This document shows, piece after piece, positions 21,319 to 32,560 of a stretch of DNA of 64,000 bases. Source of the stretch: an uncultured Spiribacter sp. Its GTDB lineage: Bacteria; Pseudomonadota; Gammaproteobacteria; Nitrococcales; Nitrococcaceae. The notes under the pieces are model-generated. The model saw nothing but the letters and a program-made list of their open reading frames with translations. It searched no databases and was not told the DNA's origin. The position numbers were made by a program, and so were the translations under genes. Every line of letters starts with the position of its first letter. The stretch's first letter is position 1. Location of the stretch: the NCBI GenBank assembly GCA_937884605.1, contig CALGDM010000028.1, positions 62,001-126,000 on the forward strand. Direction: 5' to 3'.

Positions 21319-21347
21319 ATACTAACAGCGCAGCCCGGTGCGGGCAA
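21319..21347 (-). promoter_or_regulatory. candidate promoter for tRNA-Leu and the nuo operon
   Basis: Minus strand TTGCCC (21342-21347), 17-base spacer, TAGTAT (21319-21324), 25 bases before the tRNA 5' end. No other good promoter is visible between the tRNA and nuoA, so it may serve both. Confidence 0.5.
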
Positions 21348-21371
21348 TCCGCACGGGGCGGCGCGGAGGGC

Positions 21372-21731
21372 TCAATCGGGGGCGGGTGCCGGGGCCGAGG
21401 TGCCCTCGCCGTTGCCCTCATCGCCGGCAGCCGGCGCCGGTGCGCTCTCGCTGGACGGGGTGCTGGAGGCCGAGCCATCCACCACGCTGCCACCGGAGCT
21501 GAAGGTGCCGGCCATGATCGCCAGTGTCAGGCTGGTAGCGAAAAATCCCACACCCAGAACGCCGGTCAGACGCCCCAGAAATGACGCCGACCCGCGGGCG
21601 CCGAAGACCGTGTTGGAAGCGCCGCTGCCAAAGGCGGCGCCGGCATCAGCCCCCTTGCCGTGCTGCAGCAGCACGACGCCGATCAGCACCAGTGCGAGCC
21701 CGAGATGGATGGCCAGAACAATCGTGTACAT
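21372..21731 (-). CDS. secG: preprotein translocase subunit SecG
   Basis: Small partner of SecYE in the Sec channel. It is 119 residues, with the conserved start MYTIVLAIHLGLALVLIGVVLLQHGKGADAGAAFGSGAS and a second helix (LTGVLGVGFFATSLTLAIMAG), then a low-complexity Ser/Pro/Ala tail. It follows tpiA by 30 bases; the tpiA-secG-tRNA-Leu order is common in gammaproteobacteria. Confidence 0.95.
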   Translation of the reverse strand: MYTIVLAIHLGLALVLIGVVLLQHGKGADAGAAFGSGASNTVFGARGSASFLGRLTGVLGVGFFATSLTLAIMAGTFSSGGSVVDGSASSTPSSESAPAPAAGDEGNGEGTSAPAPAPD

Positions 21732-21761
21732 CAGTCAGTCGATTCCGTTTGTCTACGGGGG

Positions 21762-22520
21762 TCAGCCCCGCGCTGCCGTGGCACAGATGGCCACAAAATC
21801 ATCGGCCTTGAGCGATGCGCCGCCAATCAGACCGCCATCGATGTCCGGCTCGGCCAGTAACTCGCCCGCGTTCGCCGCCTTCATGCTGCCGCCATAGAGC
21901 AGCTGCATCCGTTCGGCAAGCCCGGCATCGCGCGCCGCCAGGGTCTGGCGGATGAACGCGTGCATGGCCTGGGCCTGCTGCGCCGTGGCGGTGTGGCCGG
22001 TGCCGATCGCCCAGACCGGTTCGTAGGCAATGACTCCGTCGCCGAGCCCGGTGCCGGCATCAAGCCGGTCGATGACGCCGTTGAGCTGACCGGCGACCAC
22101 CGATTCGGTGCGGTCGGCCTCGCGTTCCTCAAGGGTCTCGCCCACGCAGAGGATGGGCCGCAGCCCCTGGTCGAGCGCCTGGGCGTAGCGCGCGGCGATC
22201 AGGGCCTCATCCTCGCCATAGTACTGGCGCCGCTCAGAGTGACCGAGGATGACGTAACGTGCACCCAGATCAGCCAGCATTGCCGCCGAGACCTCGCCGG
22301 TGCGGGCGCCTTCGGCGGCATCGGCGCAATTCTGCGCCCCCACTGCCACGGCCTGCCCGACGCGCTCGCGGACCGCCTCGAGGTGGACAAACGGCGGGCA
22401 CACCACCGTTTCGACGCCGTCCAGACCCGCGACGCCCTGCGCCACCGCGGTGGCGAGATGGCGGGCATCGTCGCCCAGTCCGTTCATTTTCCAGTTACCG
22501 GCAATCAGCGGCGTGCGCAT
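21762..22520 (-). CDS. tpiA: triosephosphate isomerase
   Basis: Interconverts dihydroxyacetone phosphate and glyceraldehyde 3-phosphate in glycolysis/gluconeogenesis. The 252-residue TIM barrel has the catalytic Lys in GNWKMN (about residue 11), His in ILGHSERR (about 95) and Glu in AYEPVWAIGTG (about 167), plus the phosphate loop YGGSMKAANA. Lies between glmM (51-base gap) and secG. Confidence 0.97.
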   Translation of the reverse strand: MRTPLIAGNWKMNGLGDDARHLATAVAQGVAGLDGVETVVCPPFVHLEAVRERVGQAVAVGAQNCADAAEGARTGEVSAAMLADLGARYVILGHSERRQYYGEDEALIAARYAQALDQGLRPILCVGETLEEREADRTESVVAGQLNGVIDRLDAGTGLGDGVIAYEPVWAIGTGHTATAQQAQAMHAFIRQTLAARDAGLAERMQLLYGGSMKAANAGELLAEPDIDGGLIGGASLKADDFVAICATAARG

Positions 22521-22571
22521 GGCAGTCCCCTGCTCAAAAACCGGAAAGGTTACTCATCGAGCCGCGTCGAA

Positions 22572-23942
22572 TCAATTCGCGTTGGCGCCGGCCGGCTCAG
22601 ACACGCCACACAAGGCCTGCACCTCGGCGGCCAGGGCACGGGCCCTGGCCTCGACCTGTGCGGCCTCTTCACCCTCGACCATCACCCGCAGCAGCGGCTC
22701 GGTGCCCGAGGCGCGCAGCAGCACCCGTCCGCGCTCGCCAAGCTCGGCCTCGAGCGCCTCCACCGCGCGGGTGATCCGGGCATCGCTCATGGGCCGACTG
22801 CCCCGCTCGATGGGCACATCGACGCGATGCTGGGGCGTGCAGGTCATGCCGTCGAGCAGTTCCGCAAGGGGCCGCCCGGATCGGACCATCGCCCCCAGCA
22901 CCTGCAGCGCCGATACCGTGCCATCACCGGTGGTGGTGCAGTCCAGGCAGACGATATGCCCCGACGATTCGCCGCCCAGGGTGCCATCATGCTCTCGGAG
23001 CATTTCCAGCACATAGCGGTCACCGACGCGGGCGCGATGAAAATCGATACCCAGGGTGCGCAACGCCCGCTCAAGCCCGAGGTTGCTCATCTGGGTACCC
23101 ACCACCGGCCCCCGCAGCACGCCGCGGCGGGCGCGCTCGGCCGCGATGATCCACAGCAGCTGGTCACCGTCGAGGACCTCGCCGCGCTGATCGACCATGA
23201 TCACGCGATCGCCGTCTCCATCGAGGGCGATACCGGCGTCGGCGCCCTGCTCGAGGACTGCCGCCTGCAGTCCGGCCGGATGCGTCGAGCCGCAGTCGAC
23301 ATTGATATTGAGCCCGTCCGGATGGGTACCACGACGAATCACGGTTGCGCCCAGCTCCTCGAACACCGCGGGGCCCACCTGGTAGCCCGCTCCGTTGGCG
23401 CAGTCGACGACCAGCTTGAGCCCGCGCAGATCCAGCCCCCTCGGACGCGCGGCCTTGCAGAATTCAATGTATCGCCCGGGCGCATCCATCAACCGGGTGG
23501 CCTTGCCGAGCTGGGCCGACTCGACGGTGGCGAGAGGCTGCTCGAGCTGCGCCTCGATGGCCAGCTCGGCCTCGTCGTCAAGCTTGAACCCGTCCGCCGA
23601 AAAGAACTTGATGCCGTTGTCCTCATGCCCATTGTGCGAGGCGCTGATCACAATACCGGCGCTGGCCCCCAGTGTGCGGGTCAGATAGGCAATCCCCGGT
23701 GTCGGCATGGGACCCAGCAGGCGGATGTTGATCCCGGCGGCCGACAGCCCCGACTCGAGCGCCGACTCGAACATATAGTTGGACAGCCGCGTGTCCTTGC
23801 CGATCAGCACTTCCCCGGCGCCGTGGCGCGCGGCAATGACGCGGCCCACCGCCCATCCCAGCTTGAGTACGAAGTCGGCGGTGATCGGTGACTCGCCCAC
23901 CCGGCCACGGATGCCATCGGTCCCGAAATACTTGCGCGTCAT
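22572..23942 (-). CDS. glmM: phosphoglucosamine mutase
   Basis: Converts glucosamine 6-phosphate to glucosamine 1-phosphate for peptidoglycan and LPS precursors. It is 456 residues. N-terminal [13 protein letters not shown], the active-site phosphoserine loop [17 protein letters not shown] (GH where P-x is more usual after SASHN), the Mg site in [13 protein letters not shown], and the C-terminal [15 protein letters not shown] are all present. It overlaps folP by 4 bases. Confidence 0.97.
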   Translation of the reverse strand: MTRKYFGTDGIRGRVGESPITADFVLKLGWAVGRVIAARHGAGEVLIGKDTRLSNYMFESALESGLSAAGINIRLLGPMPTPGIAYLTRTLGASAGIVISASHNGHEDNGIKFFSADGFKLDDEAELAIEAQLEQPLATVESAQLGKATRLMDAPGRYIEFCKAARPRGLDLRGLKLVVDCANGAGYQVGPAVFEELGATVIRRGTHPDGLNINVDCGSTHPAGLQAAVLEQGADAGIALDGDGDRVIMVDQRGEVLDGDQLLWIIAAERARRGVLRGPVVGTQMSNLGLERALRTLGIDFHRARVGDRYVLEMLREHDGTLGGESSGHIVCLDCTTTGDGTVSALQVLGAMVRSGRPLAELLDGMTCTPQHRVDVPIERGSRPMSDARITRAVEALEAELGERGRVLLRASGTEPLLRVMVEGEEAAQVEARARALAAEVQALCGVSEPAGANAN

Positions 23943-24787
23943 GCGTTCCCCCCTCCCTGTCGGCGGACATATTCCATCAGATTCACTGCATCCAGCGTCT
24001 CGGCCACGTCATGAGCCCGGATGATGGATGCCCCGTGCCACGCGGCCAGGGCCGCGGCGGCCACGCTGCCGGCCAGACGATCCGGCAGTTCACGCCCCAG
24101 CACCCGACCCACCAGCGATTTGCGCGACAGCCCGGCCAGCACCGGCACGCCCAGCTCTGTCAGGGCCGGCAGCTGCGCGAGCAGACGCGCGTTATGGGGA
24201 TCCTGCTTGCCAAACCCGAAGCCGGGGTCCACCAGCAATCGTGACCGGGGAATGCCCGCCGCCTCGGCTGCATCCAGCCGCTCGCGCAGGAATGTCGTGA
24301 CTTCGCCGAGCACATCGGTATAGGCGGGATTGTCCTGCATGGTGGCGGGTGTGCCCTGCATGTGCATCAGGCAGACCGGCAGCCCGGTCTCGCGGGCCGC
24401 CTCCAGCGCCCCGGGGCCACGCAGGGCCTTGATGTCATTGATCAGCCCGGCACCGGCGGCCGCCGCCGCCCTCATGACCACCGGCTTGGTGGTATCCACG
24501 GACAGGGGCACGTCAACGGCGTCGCGGAGTGCCTCAAGCACCGGGATGACGCGGTCGAGCTCTTCCTGCTCCGACACCCCGGTGGATCCAGGGCGGCTGG
24601 ACTCGCCGCCGACATCGATGATCGCCGCGCCCGCAGCCTGCATGGCGCGGGCATGATCAATGGCCGCTTGCTCGCCAACGAATCGACCCCCGTCCGAGAA
24701 GGAATCGGGGGTCACGTTGAGAATGCCCATCACCCGGGGGTGGCGCAGCGACAGCTCGCGCCCCCCGCAATCCAGCGACCCTGTCAC
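23939..24787 (-). CDS. folP: dihydropteroate synthase
   Basis: Joins p-aminobenzoate and dihydropterin pyrophosphate in folate synthesis. The 282-residue TIM barrel has [28 protein letters not shown] and a C-terminal [10 protein letters not shown] motif. It sits between ftsH (6-base gap) and glmM (ATGA overlap), exactly as in E. coli. Confidence 0.97.
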   Translation of the reverse strand: MTGSLDCGGRELSLRHPRVMGILNVTPDSFSDGGRFVGEQAAIDHARAMQAAGAAIIDVGGESSRPGSTGVSEQEELDRVIPVLEALRDAVDVPLSVDTTKPVVMRAAAAAGAGLINDIKALRGPGALEAARETGLPVCLMHMQGTPATMQDNPAYTDVLGEVTTFLRERLDAAEAAGIPRSRLLVDPGFGFGKQDPHNARLLAQLPALTELGVPVLAGLSRKSLVGRVLGRELPDRLAGSVAAAALAAWHGASIIRAHDVAETLDAVNLMEYVRRQGGGNA

Positions 24788-24793
24788 GGCAGG

Positions 24794-26722
24794 CTAGTGT
24801 TCACTGGCGGGCTTGCCGACGCCGACGCCATCATCAGCCACTTCACCGTCGCCCTCGTCGGCGGTGCCACCCCCCGGCGCAGTGCCTGACGGGCCCTCGC
24901 TTTCCTTGGGCGGACGTGGCGGCCGGCCGTTCATGATGTCATCGATCTGATCGCGATCGATGGTTTCATACTTCATGAGCGCATCGGCCATGGCGTGGAG
25001 CTTATCGTCGTGTTCCTTGAGCACACGGGTCGCTTCGGCATAGTTCTCCTCGACAATACGGCGCACCTCTTCGTCGATGGAATGCGCCGTTTCGTCGGAG
25101 ATGTTCTTCTGCCCCATAGGCAGCCCCATGGCGTTCTGGCTTTCATCCTCGCCATAGGCAAGCGGCCCCATTTTGCTCGACAGCCCCCACTTGGTGACCA
25201 TGTTGCGGGCAATTTCAGTGACCCGCTCGATGTCATTCTGGGCGCCCGTGGTGACCCGCTCGGCCCCAAAGATCAGCTCCTCGGCGATGCGACCGCCGAA
25301 CAGGCCGCAGATGGAGCTGTTCAACCGCTGCTTGGTGTAGCTGTAGCGGTCTTCCTCGGGCAGGAACATGGTGACACCCAGCGCCCGGCCCCGCGGGATG
25401 ATGGTCACCTTGTGGACCGGGTCATGGTCCGGCACGTTGAGCCCGACGATTGCATGCCCTGCCTCGTGGTAGGCGGTCAGGCGCTTTTCGTCCTCGCCCA
25501 TCACCATGGACTTGCGCTCGGCACCCATGATGATCTTGTCCTTGGCGTCCTCGAAATCGTTCTGATCCACCACCCGCTTGTTACGCCGGGCGGCGAACAG
25601 GGCCGCCTCGTTGACCAGGTTGGCCAGATCCGCGCCCGAAAAGCCGGGGCAGCCCCGGGCAATCGTACGGGCGTTGACGTCGGTCGCCAGTGGCGTCTTG
25701 TTCATGTGCACGTTCAGAATCTGCTCGCGCCCCCGCACGTCCGGCAGTGGCACCACCACCTGGCGGTCAAAACGCCCCGGCCGCAGCAGCGCCGGGTCGA
25801 GCACATCGGGACGGTTGGTCGCGGCAATCACGATCACACCCTCATTGCCCTCGAACCCGTCCATCTCGACGAGCATCTGGTTGAGGGTCTGCTCGCGCTC
25901 ATCGTTGCCACCGCCCATGCCGGCACCCCGCTGCCGGCCGACGGCATCCAGCTCATCGATAAAGATGATGCAGGGCGCCTGCTTTTTGGCCTGCTCGAAC
26001 ATATCGCGCACACGCGACGCGCCCACGCCAACGAACATCTCGACAAAGTCCGAGCCCGAGATGCTGAAGAACGGCACCTTCGCCTCGCCGGCAATCGCCT
26101 TGGCGAGCAGCGTCTTACCCGTTCCCGGCGGGCCGACCATCATCACCCCGCGGGGGATATTGCCGCCGAGCCGCTGGAACTTGGACGGGTCGCTGAGAAA
26201 CTCCACCAGTTCGACCACGTCCTGCTTGGCCTCTTCCACCCCGGCGACGTCCTTGAAGGTCACCTTGACCTGCTCCTCGGACATCATTTTGGCGCGGCTC
26301 TTGCCAAACGACATGGCACCCCGGCCGCCACCGCCGCCCTGCATCTGACGCATGAAATAGATCCAGACGCCGATCAGCAGCAGGAAGGGGAACCACGAGA
26401 TGAGGATCTGCAGCAGCATGCTGCGGCCCTCAGGCTCTTCGGCACTGATATTGACCCCGCCGTCCATCAGCTGGCCCACCAGGGCGCTGTTGTCAGTCTC
26501 GGGACTGTAGGTCGTGAAATTCGACCCGTCGGCGCGCGTACCGCGAATCACCGGCCCCTTCATGGTGACCGAGTCCACCCGACTGTTCTCGACCTCGGTC
26601 AGGAACTGCGAGTACGGGATCTCCTGGGCGGTGGTCCCCTGCCCCTGGAAATTGCTGAAAACGGACATCAGCACCACGGCGATGACCACCCAGAGGAGCA
26701 AATTCTTCGCCATGTCGTTCAA
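24794..26722 (-). CDS. ftsH: ATP-dependent zinc metalloprotease FtsH
   Basis: Membrane AAA+ protease that degrades misfolded membrane proteins and regulators. It is 642 residues: N-terminal helix ([15 protein letters not shown]), periplasmic domain, second helix (about 105-122), AAA domain with [13 protein letters not shown] and [11 protein letters not shown], then the zinc protease HEAGH. The C-terminal tail is acidic and Gly-rich. The start in the track is a TTG (MNDMAKN); AGAGGTGG about 8 bases upstream supports it, and many relatives begin the same way. Confidence 0.96.
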   Translation of the reverse strand: MNDMAKNLLLWVVIAVVLMSVFSNFQGQGTTAQEIPYSQFLTEVENSRVDSVTMKGPVIRGTRADGSNFTTYSPETDNSALVGQLMDGGVNISAEEPEGRSMLLQILISWFPFLLLIGVWIYFMRQMQGGGGGRGAMSFGKSRAKMMSEEQVKVTFKDVAGVEEAKQDVVELVEFLSDPSKFQRLGGNIPRGVMMVGPPGTGKTLLAKAIAGEAKVPFFSISGSDFVEMFVGVGASRVRDMFEQAKKQAPCIIFIDELDAVGRQRGAGMGGGNDEREQTLNQMLVEMDGFEGNEGVIVIAATNRPDVLDPALLRPGRFDRQVVVPLPDVRGREQILNVHMNKTPLATDVNARTIARGCPGFSGADLANLVNEAALFAARRNKRVVDQNDFEDAKDKIIMGAERKSMVMGEDEKRLTAYHEAGHAIVGLNVPDHDPVHKVTIIPRGRALGVTMFLPEEDRYSYTKQRLNSSICGLFGGRIAEELIFGAERVTTGAQNDIERVTEIARNMVTKWGLSSKMGPLAYGEDESQNAMGLPMGQKNISDETAHSIDEEVRRIVEENYAEATRVLKEHDDKLHAMADALMKYETIDRDQIDDIMNGRPPRPPKESEGPSGTAPGGGTADEGDGEVADDGVGVGKPASEH

Positions 26723-26758
26723 GACGGCCCACCTCTACACATCGAATAATTCAGCAGC

Positions 26759-27382
26759 CTACACTGCCCGAAAGCCACGGGCCAGCAGATAGACCTCTCG
26801 GCTCCGGCCCCGCGAGGCCGGGGGTTTGCGGCTTTGAACCCGGCGGAATGCCTGGCGCATTGCCTTGAGCAAATCATCAAAGCCCTGTCCCTGAAACGTT
26901 TTGACCAGCAGCCCACCCTCAGGTTTCAGGCGATCGCCACAGAAGTCGAGGGCAAGCTCGGCCAACCGCATGGCCGCGGGCTGATCAATCGCCTTCTGTC
27001 CAGCGAAGTTGGGGGCCATGTCCGAGATTACAAGGTCGACCGGGCGGCCGGCGAGCGCCACGTCCACCGCAGCCAGCCCGGCGTCGGTATCAAAGTCGTC
27101 ATGAACGAAGGTCACCCCGGGCGGAGGCGTCATTTCGAGCCGGTCCACGGCGATCACGCAGCCGCTCGGACCAACGCGGTGCGCGGCGTATTCACTCCAT
27201 CCGCCCGGTGCCGCCCCCAGATCGACCACGCACTGGCGCGGCTTGAGCAGCTGATCGCGCTGGTCGATGGCCTCGAGCTTGAAGGCAGCCCGGGAGCGCA
27301 GGCCGCGACGCTGGGCCTCGCGGACGTACGGATCGTTGAAGTGTTCGTCGAGCCAGCGCCGGCTGCCGCTGCTACGTGCCAC
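26759..27382 (-). CDS. rlmE: 23S rRNA (uridine(2552)-2'-O)-methyltransferase RlmE
   Basis: Methylates U2552 in the A loop of 23S rRNA. The SAM motif is VVDLGAAPGGWSEYA and the catalytic K-D-K-E set is visible in KLEAIDQRD, ISDMAPNFAG, VKTFQG and REVYLLARG. I prefer the GTG at 27382 ([15 protein letters not shown]), giving 207 residues like the family; the ORF track begins 16 codons upstream. Its start overlaps the preceding small ORF by 11 bases. It lies directly before ftsH. Confidence 0.93.
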   Translation of the reverse strand: MARSSGSRRWLDEHFNDPYVREAQRRGLRSRAAFKLEAIDQRDQLLKPRQCVVDLGAAPGGWSEYAAHRVGPSGCVIAVDRLEMTPPPGVTFVHDDFDTDAGLAAVDVALAGRPVDLVISDMAPNFAGQKAIDQPAAMRLAELALDFCGDRLKPEGGLLVKTFQGQGFDDLLKAMRQAFRRVQSRKPPASRGRSREVYLLARGFRAV

Positions 27383-27602
27383 GCTGATGGTCCCGCAATA
27401 CGCCACGAGTGCGCCAGGCGATCCAGCCACCCGCGCCGAAACCGCTGAGCGCCAGCAGGGACAGATCCGCCCAGTCGCTCATTTCGACCCGCCAGATGAC
27501 GATCAGCACCCCCACCAGCAGTCCGACCACCACGGCGAGCTCAAGCTTGATGGCGTCCAGCCGCGACAGACCGCTATTCGTATCGGACCTCGACGATTTC
27601 AT
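27372..27602 (-). CDS. small two-helix membrane protein, unknown
   Basis: A 76-residue ORF from [21 protein letters not shown] with two hydrophobic stretches ([17 protein letters not shown] and [20 protein letters not shown]) and a basic end. It overlaps the greA stop by 29 bases and the rlmE start by 11. It fills the place where E. coli has yhbY, but it is not YhbY. I do not recognise the family; tight packing and good helices argue for a real gene. Confidence 0.6.
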   Translation of the reverse strand: MKSSRSDTNSGLSRLDAIKLELAVVVGLLVGVLIVIWRVEMSDWADLSLLALSGFGAGGWIAWRTRGVLRDHQRGT

Positions 27603-28050
27603 AGGCTCGGTGGCCTCCCGGTGTCTGGACGTCGACGACATCGCCTTCCTCCTTGCCGATCAGCGCGCGGGCGATGGGTGATTGAACCGAAATGCGACCG
27701 TTCTTGATATCGGCCTCATCCTCACCGACGATCTGGTAGGTCTTCTCCGAGCCATCCTCCTCGTCAGCCAGCACCACGGTGACACCAAACACGACCTTGC
27801 CGTTCGCCGGCAGCGTCGTCACATCGATGATCTGGGCATTGGCCAGCTTGGACTCGATGTCGGCAATCCGCCCTTCGATGAAGCCCTGCTGCTCGCGGGC
27901 GGCATGGTACTCGGCATTTTCCTTGAGATCGCCGTGGGCCCGCGCCTCGGAAATGGCGTTGATCACCCGCGGACGGTCTTCGGTCTTGAGCCGGTTGAGC
28001 TCGTCACGAAGCAGCTCGGCACCGCGCACGGTGAGCGGTGTCTTACTCAT
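27574..28050 (-). CDS. greA: transcription elongation factor GreA
   Basis: Stimulates RNA cleavage by backtracked RNA polymerase. It is 158 residues: N-terminal coiled coil with [35 protein letters not shown], which contains the acidic DLKENAEY tip, and a C-terminal FKBP-like domain with [23 protein letters not shown]. It overlaps the carB stop by 4 bases (ATGA); the carAB-greA order is typical. Confidence 0.97.
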   Translation of the reverse strand: MSKTPLTVRGAELLRDELNRLKTEDRPRVINAISEARAHGDLKENAEYHAAREQQGFIEGRIADIESKLANAQIIDVTTLPANGKVVFGVTVVLADEEDGSEKTYQIVGEDEADIKNGRISVQSPIARALIGKEEGDVVDVQTPGGHRAYEIVEVRYE

Positions 28051-31000
28051 GCTCTGGCCTCCCTGTGCAGATCCTGGAGTGAACGCACGTCGTCGGATTC
28101 AAGATACCCCAAGGCCTGACCGGTCGCCCGCGCACCGGCAATGGTCGTGGTGTAGCAGACCTTGTGCTGCAGCGCCTCGCGGCGGATCGAGAAGGAATCA
28201 GCGATCGCCTGCCGGCCTTCGGTGGTGTTGATGATCAGCTGGATATCGCCGTTTTTGATGGCATCGACGATATGCGGGCGTCCCTCGGCGACCTTGTTGA
28301 TGCGCTCGCAGGCAATGCCGGCCTGATCGAGGACATCGCCGGTGCCGTGGGTGGCGACGAGCTCGAAACCCTTGCGCACCAGATCCCGCGCAATCGGCGC
28401 GATCACCGGCTTGTCGGCATCCCGGACACTGATAAATACCCGGCCACTGCGCGGCAGCTCGACGCCGGCGGCATGCTGGGACTTGGCATAGGCCTCGCCG
28501 AATACCGGACCGATGCCCATGACCTCACCGGTGGACTTCATCTCCGGGCCCAGGATCGGATCGACACCGGGGAACTTGATGAACGGGAACACCGCCTCCT
28601 TGACCGAGTAGATCGGCGGGATCCGCTCGCGGGTACAGCCCTGATCCGCCAGGCTCCGGCCCACCATGCAGCGCGCGGCGATCTTGGCAAGCGGCAGGCC
28701 GGTAGCCTTGGAGACAAACGGCACCGTGCGCGACGCCCGCGGGTTGACCTCAAGCACGAAGACCTCGTCACCCTTAATGGCAAACTGGGCATTCATGAGG
28801 CCCACCACATTCAGCCGCAGCGCCATTGCCCGCATCTGCTCGCGAAGCCGGTCCACCACCTGGGGCGCCAGGCTATAGGGCGGCAACGAGCAGGCTGAAT
28901 CGCCGGAATGCACGCCGGCCTGCTCAATATGCTCCATGACACCGCCGATCAGGACATCCTCACCGTCGCAGATGGCATCAACATCGACTTCGATGGCGTC
29001 GTCCAGAAACCGGTCAAGGAGCACCGGGGATGCGTTGGAAACCCGCACCGCCTCGTTCATGTACTGGGCGAGCTCGGACTCCTGATAGACGATCTCCATC
29101 GCCCGACCGCCGAGGACGTAGGATGGCCGCACCACCAGCGGGTAGCCGATCTCCTCGGCCAGCCGGAACGCCTCGTCAGCGCTGCTCGCCGTGCGATTGG
29201 GCGGCTGCTGCAGTCCGGCTTCGGTGATCAGCCCCTGGAAGCGCTCGCGATCCTCGGCCAGATCGATGCAATCCGGCGTCGTCCCGACGATGGGCGCACC
29301 GCAGGCCTCGAGATCGCGGGCCAGCTTGAGCGGTGTCTGCCCCCCGTACTGGATGACAATGCCGGCCGGTTTTTCGACCTCGACGACTTCGAGCACGTCC
29401 TCGAGGGTCAGCGGCTCGAAGTACAGCCGATCCGATGTGTCGTAATCGGTGGATACCGTCTCGGGGTTGCAGTTGACCATGATGGTCTCGTAGCCGTCCT
29501 CGCGCAGGGCGAGCGCGGCGTGAACGCAGCAGTAGTCGAACTCGATCCCCTGTCCGATGCGGTTGGGCCCGCCGCCCAGGATCATGATCTTTTCGCGGTC
29601 GCTCGGCTCGGCCTCGTCCTCTTCGTCGTAGCTCGAGTAGAGGTAAGCCGTCGCGGTGGCAAACTCCGCGGCGCAGGAGTCAACGCGCTTGTACACCGGC
29701 CGCACGCCCAGCGCGTGCCGACGGCCGCGGACCTCGGCCTCGCTGACACCCAGTAGGCGTGCCATGCGGGCATCGGAAAAGCCGCTGCGCTTGAGCCGCC
29801 GCAGGGCGTCGGCATCGAGTTGTTCCAGCTCGGTGGTGGCGAGCGCTGTTTCGCGCTCGATCAGATCGCCCACCTGCGCCAGAAACCACGGGTCGATCCA
29901 GGTGTGCTCGAACAGCTGCTCGAGACTCAGCCCCGCGCGAAAGCCGTCGGCCACCCACAGCAACCGCTCGGGACCTGGCTGGCGCACTTCCTGGACCACC
30001 CGGTCCAGCGCCGTGTCGCTGGGCTCAACCCGCGGGTCGAGTCCCTCGAGACCATTTTCAAGCCCGCGCAACGCCTTCTGCAGCGATTCCTGGAAATTCC
30101 GCCCCATTGCCATGACTTCGCCCACCGACTTCATCTGCGTGGTCAGCACGGGCTTGGTGCGCATGAACTTCTCGAACGTAAAGCGCGGGATCTTGGTGAC
30201 GACATAGTCGATGCTGGGTTCGAACGACGCCGGCGTGCGCCCGCCGGTAATCTCGTTGCGCAACTCGTCCAGTGAGTAACCCACCGCCAGCTTGGCCGCC
30301 ACCTTGGCGATGGGAAAGCCGGTGGCCTTGGAGGCCAGCGCCGAGGACCGCGACACGCGGGGGTTCATCTCGATGACCACCAGACGGCCGTCATCGGGGT
30401 TGACCGCAAACTGGACGTTGGAGCCGCCGGTCTCGACACCGATCTCGCGCAGCACCGCCAGCGAGGCGTCGCGCATGATCTGGTATTCCTTGTCGGTCAG
30501 CGTCTGCGCCGGGGCCACGGTGATCGAATCCCCCGTGTGCACGCCCATGGGGTCGAGGTTTTCGATGGCGCAGATGATGATGGCGTTATCGCTGTGATCG
30601 CGCACCACCTCCATCTCGAACTCTTTCCAGCCCAGCACCGACTCCTCGATGAGCAGTTCGTTGGTCGGTGACAGATCAAGCCCGCGCTCACAGATCTCGG
30701 CGAACTCCTCAGCGTTGTAGGCGATGCCGCCGCCGCTGCCGCCGAGGGTGAAGGACGGGCGAATGATGGTGGGAAACCCGATGGCGCGTTGCGCCTCGTT
30801 GGCCTCTTCCATGGACTGGGCGATGCGCGCCGTGGGCGTATCCAGATTGATCCGCGCCATGGCCTGGCGGAAGGCCTCGCGGTCTTCGGCCTGGTCGATG
30901 GCGGACTTGGTGGCACCGATCATCTCGACCCCGTATTCCTCGAGTACCCCGCGGCGGTCCAGCTCGAGCGCGCAGTTCAGTGCCGTCTGTCCGCCCATGG

Positions 31001-31265
31001 TGGGCAGCACCGCATCGGGGCGTTCGCGCCGGATGATGCTGGCCACCACCTGGGGCTGGATGGGCTCGATGTACACGGCGTCGGCCATTTCCGGATCGGT
31101 CATGATGGTCGCCGGGTTCGAGTTGACCAGAATGACTCGATAGCCCTCCTCGCGCAGGGCCTTGCAGGCCTGGGCGCCGGAGTAATCGAATTCGCAGGCC
31201 TGGCCGATAACGATCGGCCCTGCCCCGATGATCAGAATGCTTTGGATGTCGGTGCGCTTGGGCAT
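28047..31265 (-). CDS. carB: carbamoyl-phosphate synthase large subunit
   Basis: Makes carbamoyl phosphate from bicarbonate, ammonia and two ATP, for pyrimidines and arginine. It is 1072 residues with two homologous ATP-grasp halves: [15 protein letters not shown] and [14 protein letters not shown] in the first, [15 protein letters not shown] and [14 protein letters not shown] in the second, then the MGS-like allosteric domain ([18 protein letters not shown]). It follows carA by 10 bases. Confidence 0.98.
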   Translation of the reverse strand: MPKRTDIQSILIIGAGPIVIGQACEFDYSGAQACKALREEGYRVILVNSNPATIMTDPEMADAVYIEPIQPQVVASIIRRERPDAVLPTMGGQTALNCALELDRRGVLEEYGVEMIGATKSAIDQAEDREAFRQAMARINLDTPTARIAQSMEEANEAQRAIGFPTIIRPSFTLGGSGGGIAYNAEEFAEICERGLDLSPTNELLIEESVLGWKEFEMEVVRDHSDNAIIICAIENLDPMGVHTGDSITVAPAQTLTDKEYQIMRDASLAVLREIGVETGGSNVQFAVNPDDGRLVVIEMNPRVSRSSALASKATGFPIAKVAAKLAVGYSLDELRNEITGGRTPASFEPSIDYVVTKIPRFTFEKFMRTKPVLTTQMKSVGEVMAMGRNFQESLQKALRGLENGLEGLDPRVEPSDTALDRVVQEVRQPGPERLLWVADGFRAGLSLEQLFEHTWIDPWFLAQVGDLIERETALATTELEQLDADALRRLKRSGFSDARMARLLGVSEAEVRGRRHALGVRPVYKRVDSCAAEFATATAYLYSSYDEEDEAEPSDREKIMILGGGPNRIGQGIEFDYCCVHAALALREDGYETIMVNCNPETVSTDYDTSDRLYFEPLTLEDVLEVVEVEKPAGIVIQYGGQTPLKLARDLEACGAPIVGTTPDCIDLAEDRERFQGLITEAGLQQPPNRTASSADEAFRLAEEIGYPLVVRPSYVLGGRAMEIVYQESELAQYMNEAVRVSNASPVLLDRFLDDAIEVDVDAICDGEDVLIGGVMEHIEQAGVHSGDSACSLPPYSLAPQVVDRLREQMRAMALRLNVVGLMNAQFAIKGDEVFVLEVNPRASRTVPFVSKATGLPLAKIAARCMVGRSLADQGCTRERIPPIYSVKEAVFPFIKFPGVDPILGPEMKSTGEVMGIGPVFGEAYAKSQHAAGVELPRSGRVFISVRDADKPVIAPIARDLVRKGFELVATHGTGDVLDQAGIACERINKVAEGRPHIVDAIKNGDIQLIINTTEGRQAIADSFSIRREALQHKVCYTTTIAGARATGQALGYLESDDVRSLQDLHREARA

Positions 31266-31275
31266 AGGGAAAGGT

Positions 31276-32436
31276 CTACCTGGTGGAACGGGCCGCCTGC
31301 CGGGCGGCCATCAAATCGACAAAGCGGGCAAAAAGCGGAGACACGTCATGCGGGCCGGGGCTGGCTTCGGGGTGGCCCTGAAAGCTGAAGGCCGGCGTGT
31401 CGGTCAGCTCGATGCCCTGCAGCGTGCCGTCGAACAGCGAACGGTTGATCACGCGCACGTTGCCGGGCAACGAATCGGCGTCCACGGCAAACCCATGGTT
31501 CTGGCTCGAGATCATGACGCGCTGGGTGTCGGCATCCACCACCGGGTGGTTGGCGCCGTGATGGCCGAACTTCATCTTGACACTGCCGGCACCGGCGGCC
31601 AGACCCAGCAGCTGATGCCCCAGGCAGATGCCGAACACCGGCATGCCGGCGGCAAGAAACTGCCGGGTCGCCTCGATGGCGTAATCCAGCGGCTCGGGGT
31701 CACCCGGGCCGTTGGACAGGAAAACGCCATCCGGCGCTTGGGCCAGCACCGTCGCGGCCGGCGTATCGGCCGGCACCACCGTGACCCGGCAGCCGCTGTC
31801 AACCAGGCGCCGGAGGATGTTGCGCTTGATCCCGAAATCATAGGCCACGACATGCCACGGGAGGTCGGAATCGGCCATCGCATCGCCCTCGCGCTCGCCG
31901 CGCGCGAGCGACCAACTGCCGAGCCGCCATTCATAGCGCTCGGCCGTGGTGACCGAGCGCACCAGATCGCGACCCGTGAGTGACGGATGCGCCCGGGCGG
32001 CGGCGACGGCGGCGGCCGGGTCGGGGGCGTCGCCGGCGATGATACAGCCGTTCTGAGCGCCCTTTTCGCGCAGCAAGCGCGTCAGCCGCCGGGTGTCGAT
32101 ATCACAGATCCCGACGATGCCGTGTTCGGCGAGGTATTCGGGCAGCGGCATGCGCGAGCGCCAGTTGCTCAGGCGCACTGGCGCGTCGCGAATGATCAGG
32201 CCCGCCAGCTGCGGGCCCGCGGACTCTTCATCAAGGGGAGTCGCGCCGGTGTTGCCGATGTGGGGGTAGGTCAGCGTCACCATCTGTCCGTAGTAGGACG
32301 GATCGGTGCAGATTTCCTGGTAACCGGTCATTGCCGTGTTGAAGCAGACCTCGCCCGCCGTCTGACCGGTGGCACCCAGTGCCGTCCCCCTGAAAATCGA
32401 GCCGTCTTCCAGCCCCAGAATCGCCAATTGAGTCAC
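31276..32436 (-). CDS. carA: carbamoyl-phosphate synthase small subunit
   Basis: Glutamine amidotransferase subunit feeding ammonia to CarB. It is 386 residues, with the catalytic Cys in [17 protein letters not shown] and the His/Glu pair in [15 protein letters not shown]. Translation begins at a GTG (GTGACTCAA...) with GGGG about 8 bases upstream. The leader carries a terminator-like hairpin, so expression may be attenuated. Confidence 0.97.
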   Translation of the reverse strand: MTQLAILGLEDGSIFRGTALGATGQTAGEVCFNTAMTGYQEICTDPSYYGQMVTLTYPHIGNTGATPLDEESAGPQLAGLIIRDAPVRLSNWRSRMPLPEYLAEHGIVGICDIDTRRLTRLLREKGAQNGCIIAGDAPDPAAAVAAARAHPSLTGRDLVRSVTTAERYEWRLGSWSLARGEREGDAMADSDLPWHVVAYDFGIKRNILRRLVDSGCRVTVVPADTPAATVLAQAPDGVFLSNGPGDPEPLDYAIEATRQFLAAGMPVFGICLGHQLLGLAAGAGSVKMKFGHHGANHPVVDADTQRVMISSQNHGFAVDADSLPGNVRVINRSLFDGTLQGIELTDTPAFSFQGHPEASPGPHDVSPLFARFVDLMAARQAARSTR

Positions 32437-32457
32437 GCCTGTACCCCGTCTGCTCGC

Positions 32458-32490
32458 AAAAACGGGAGGGTTCCGCGGAAGCCCTCCCGT
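32458..32490 (-). terminator. terminator-like hairpin in the carA leader (possible attenuator)
   Basis: Minus strand ACGGGAGGG-CTTCCGCGGAA-CCCTCCCGT followed by TTTTT: a 9-bp perfect stem with an inner self-complementary TTCCGCGG part and a T run. The gene on the far side is divergent, so nothing upstream needs terminating. The hairpin sits between the carA promoter candidate and the GTG start. Confidence 0.7.
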
Positions 32491-32503
32491 CCACTGTTTC
32501 AGC

Positions 32504-32538
32504 CGTAAAGTTTACGCCGTCGGCGGCTTGACTGTCCA
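32504..32538 (-). promoter_or_regulatory. candidate carA promoter with an inverted repeat over the -10 box
   Basis: Minus strand TGGACA (32533-32538), 18-base spacer, TAAACT (32509-32514). A perfect odd-centred inverted repeat CGTAAA-G-TTTACG (32504-32516) covers the -10 box and could be an operator. No known regulator is assigned. Confidence 0.4.
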
Positions 32539-32560
32539 ATCACGACACCGCTCGAATTGC

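Noticed and set aside
21960-23891. 643-residue plus-strand ORF opposite tpiA and glmM
   Set aside because: Antisense shadow; both minus-strand proteins have complete active-site motifs.
24995-26749. 584-residue plus-strand ORF opposite ftsH
   Set aside because: Antisense shadow of ftsH, no independent support.
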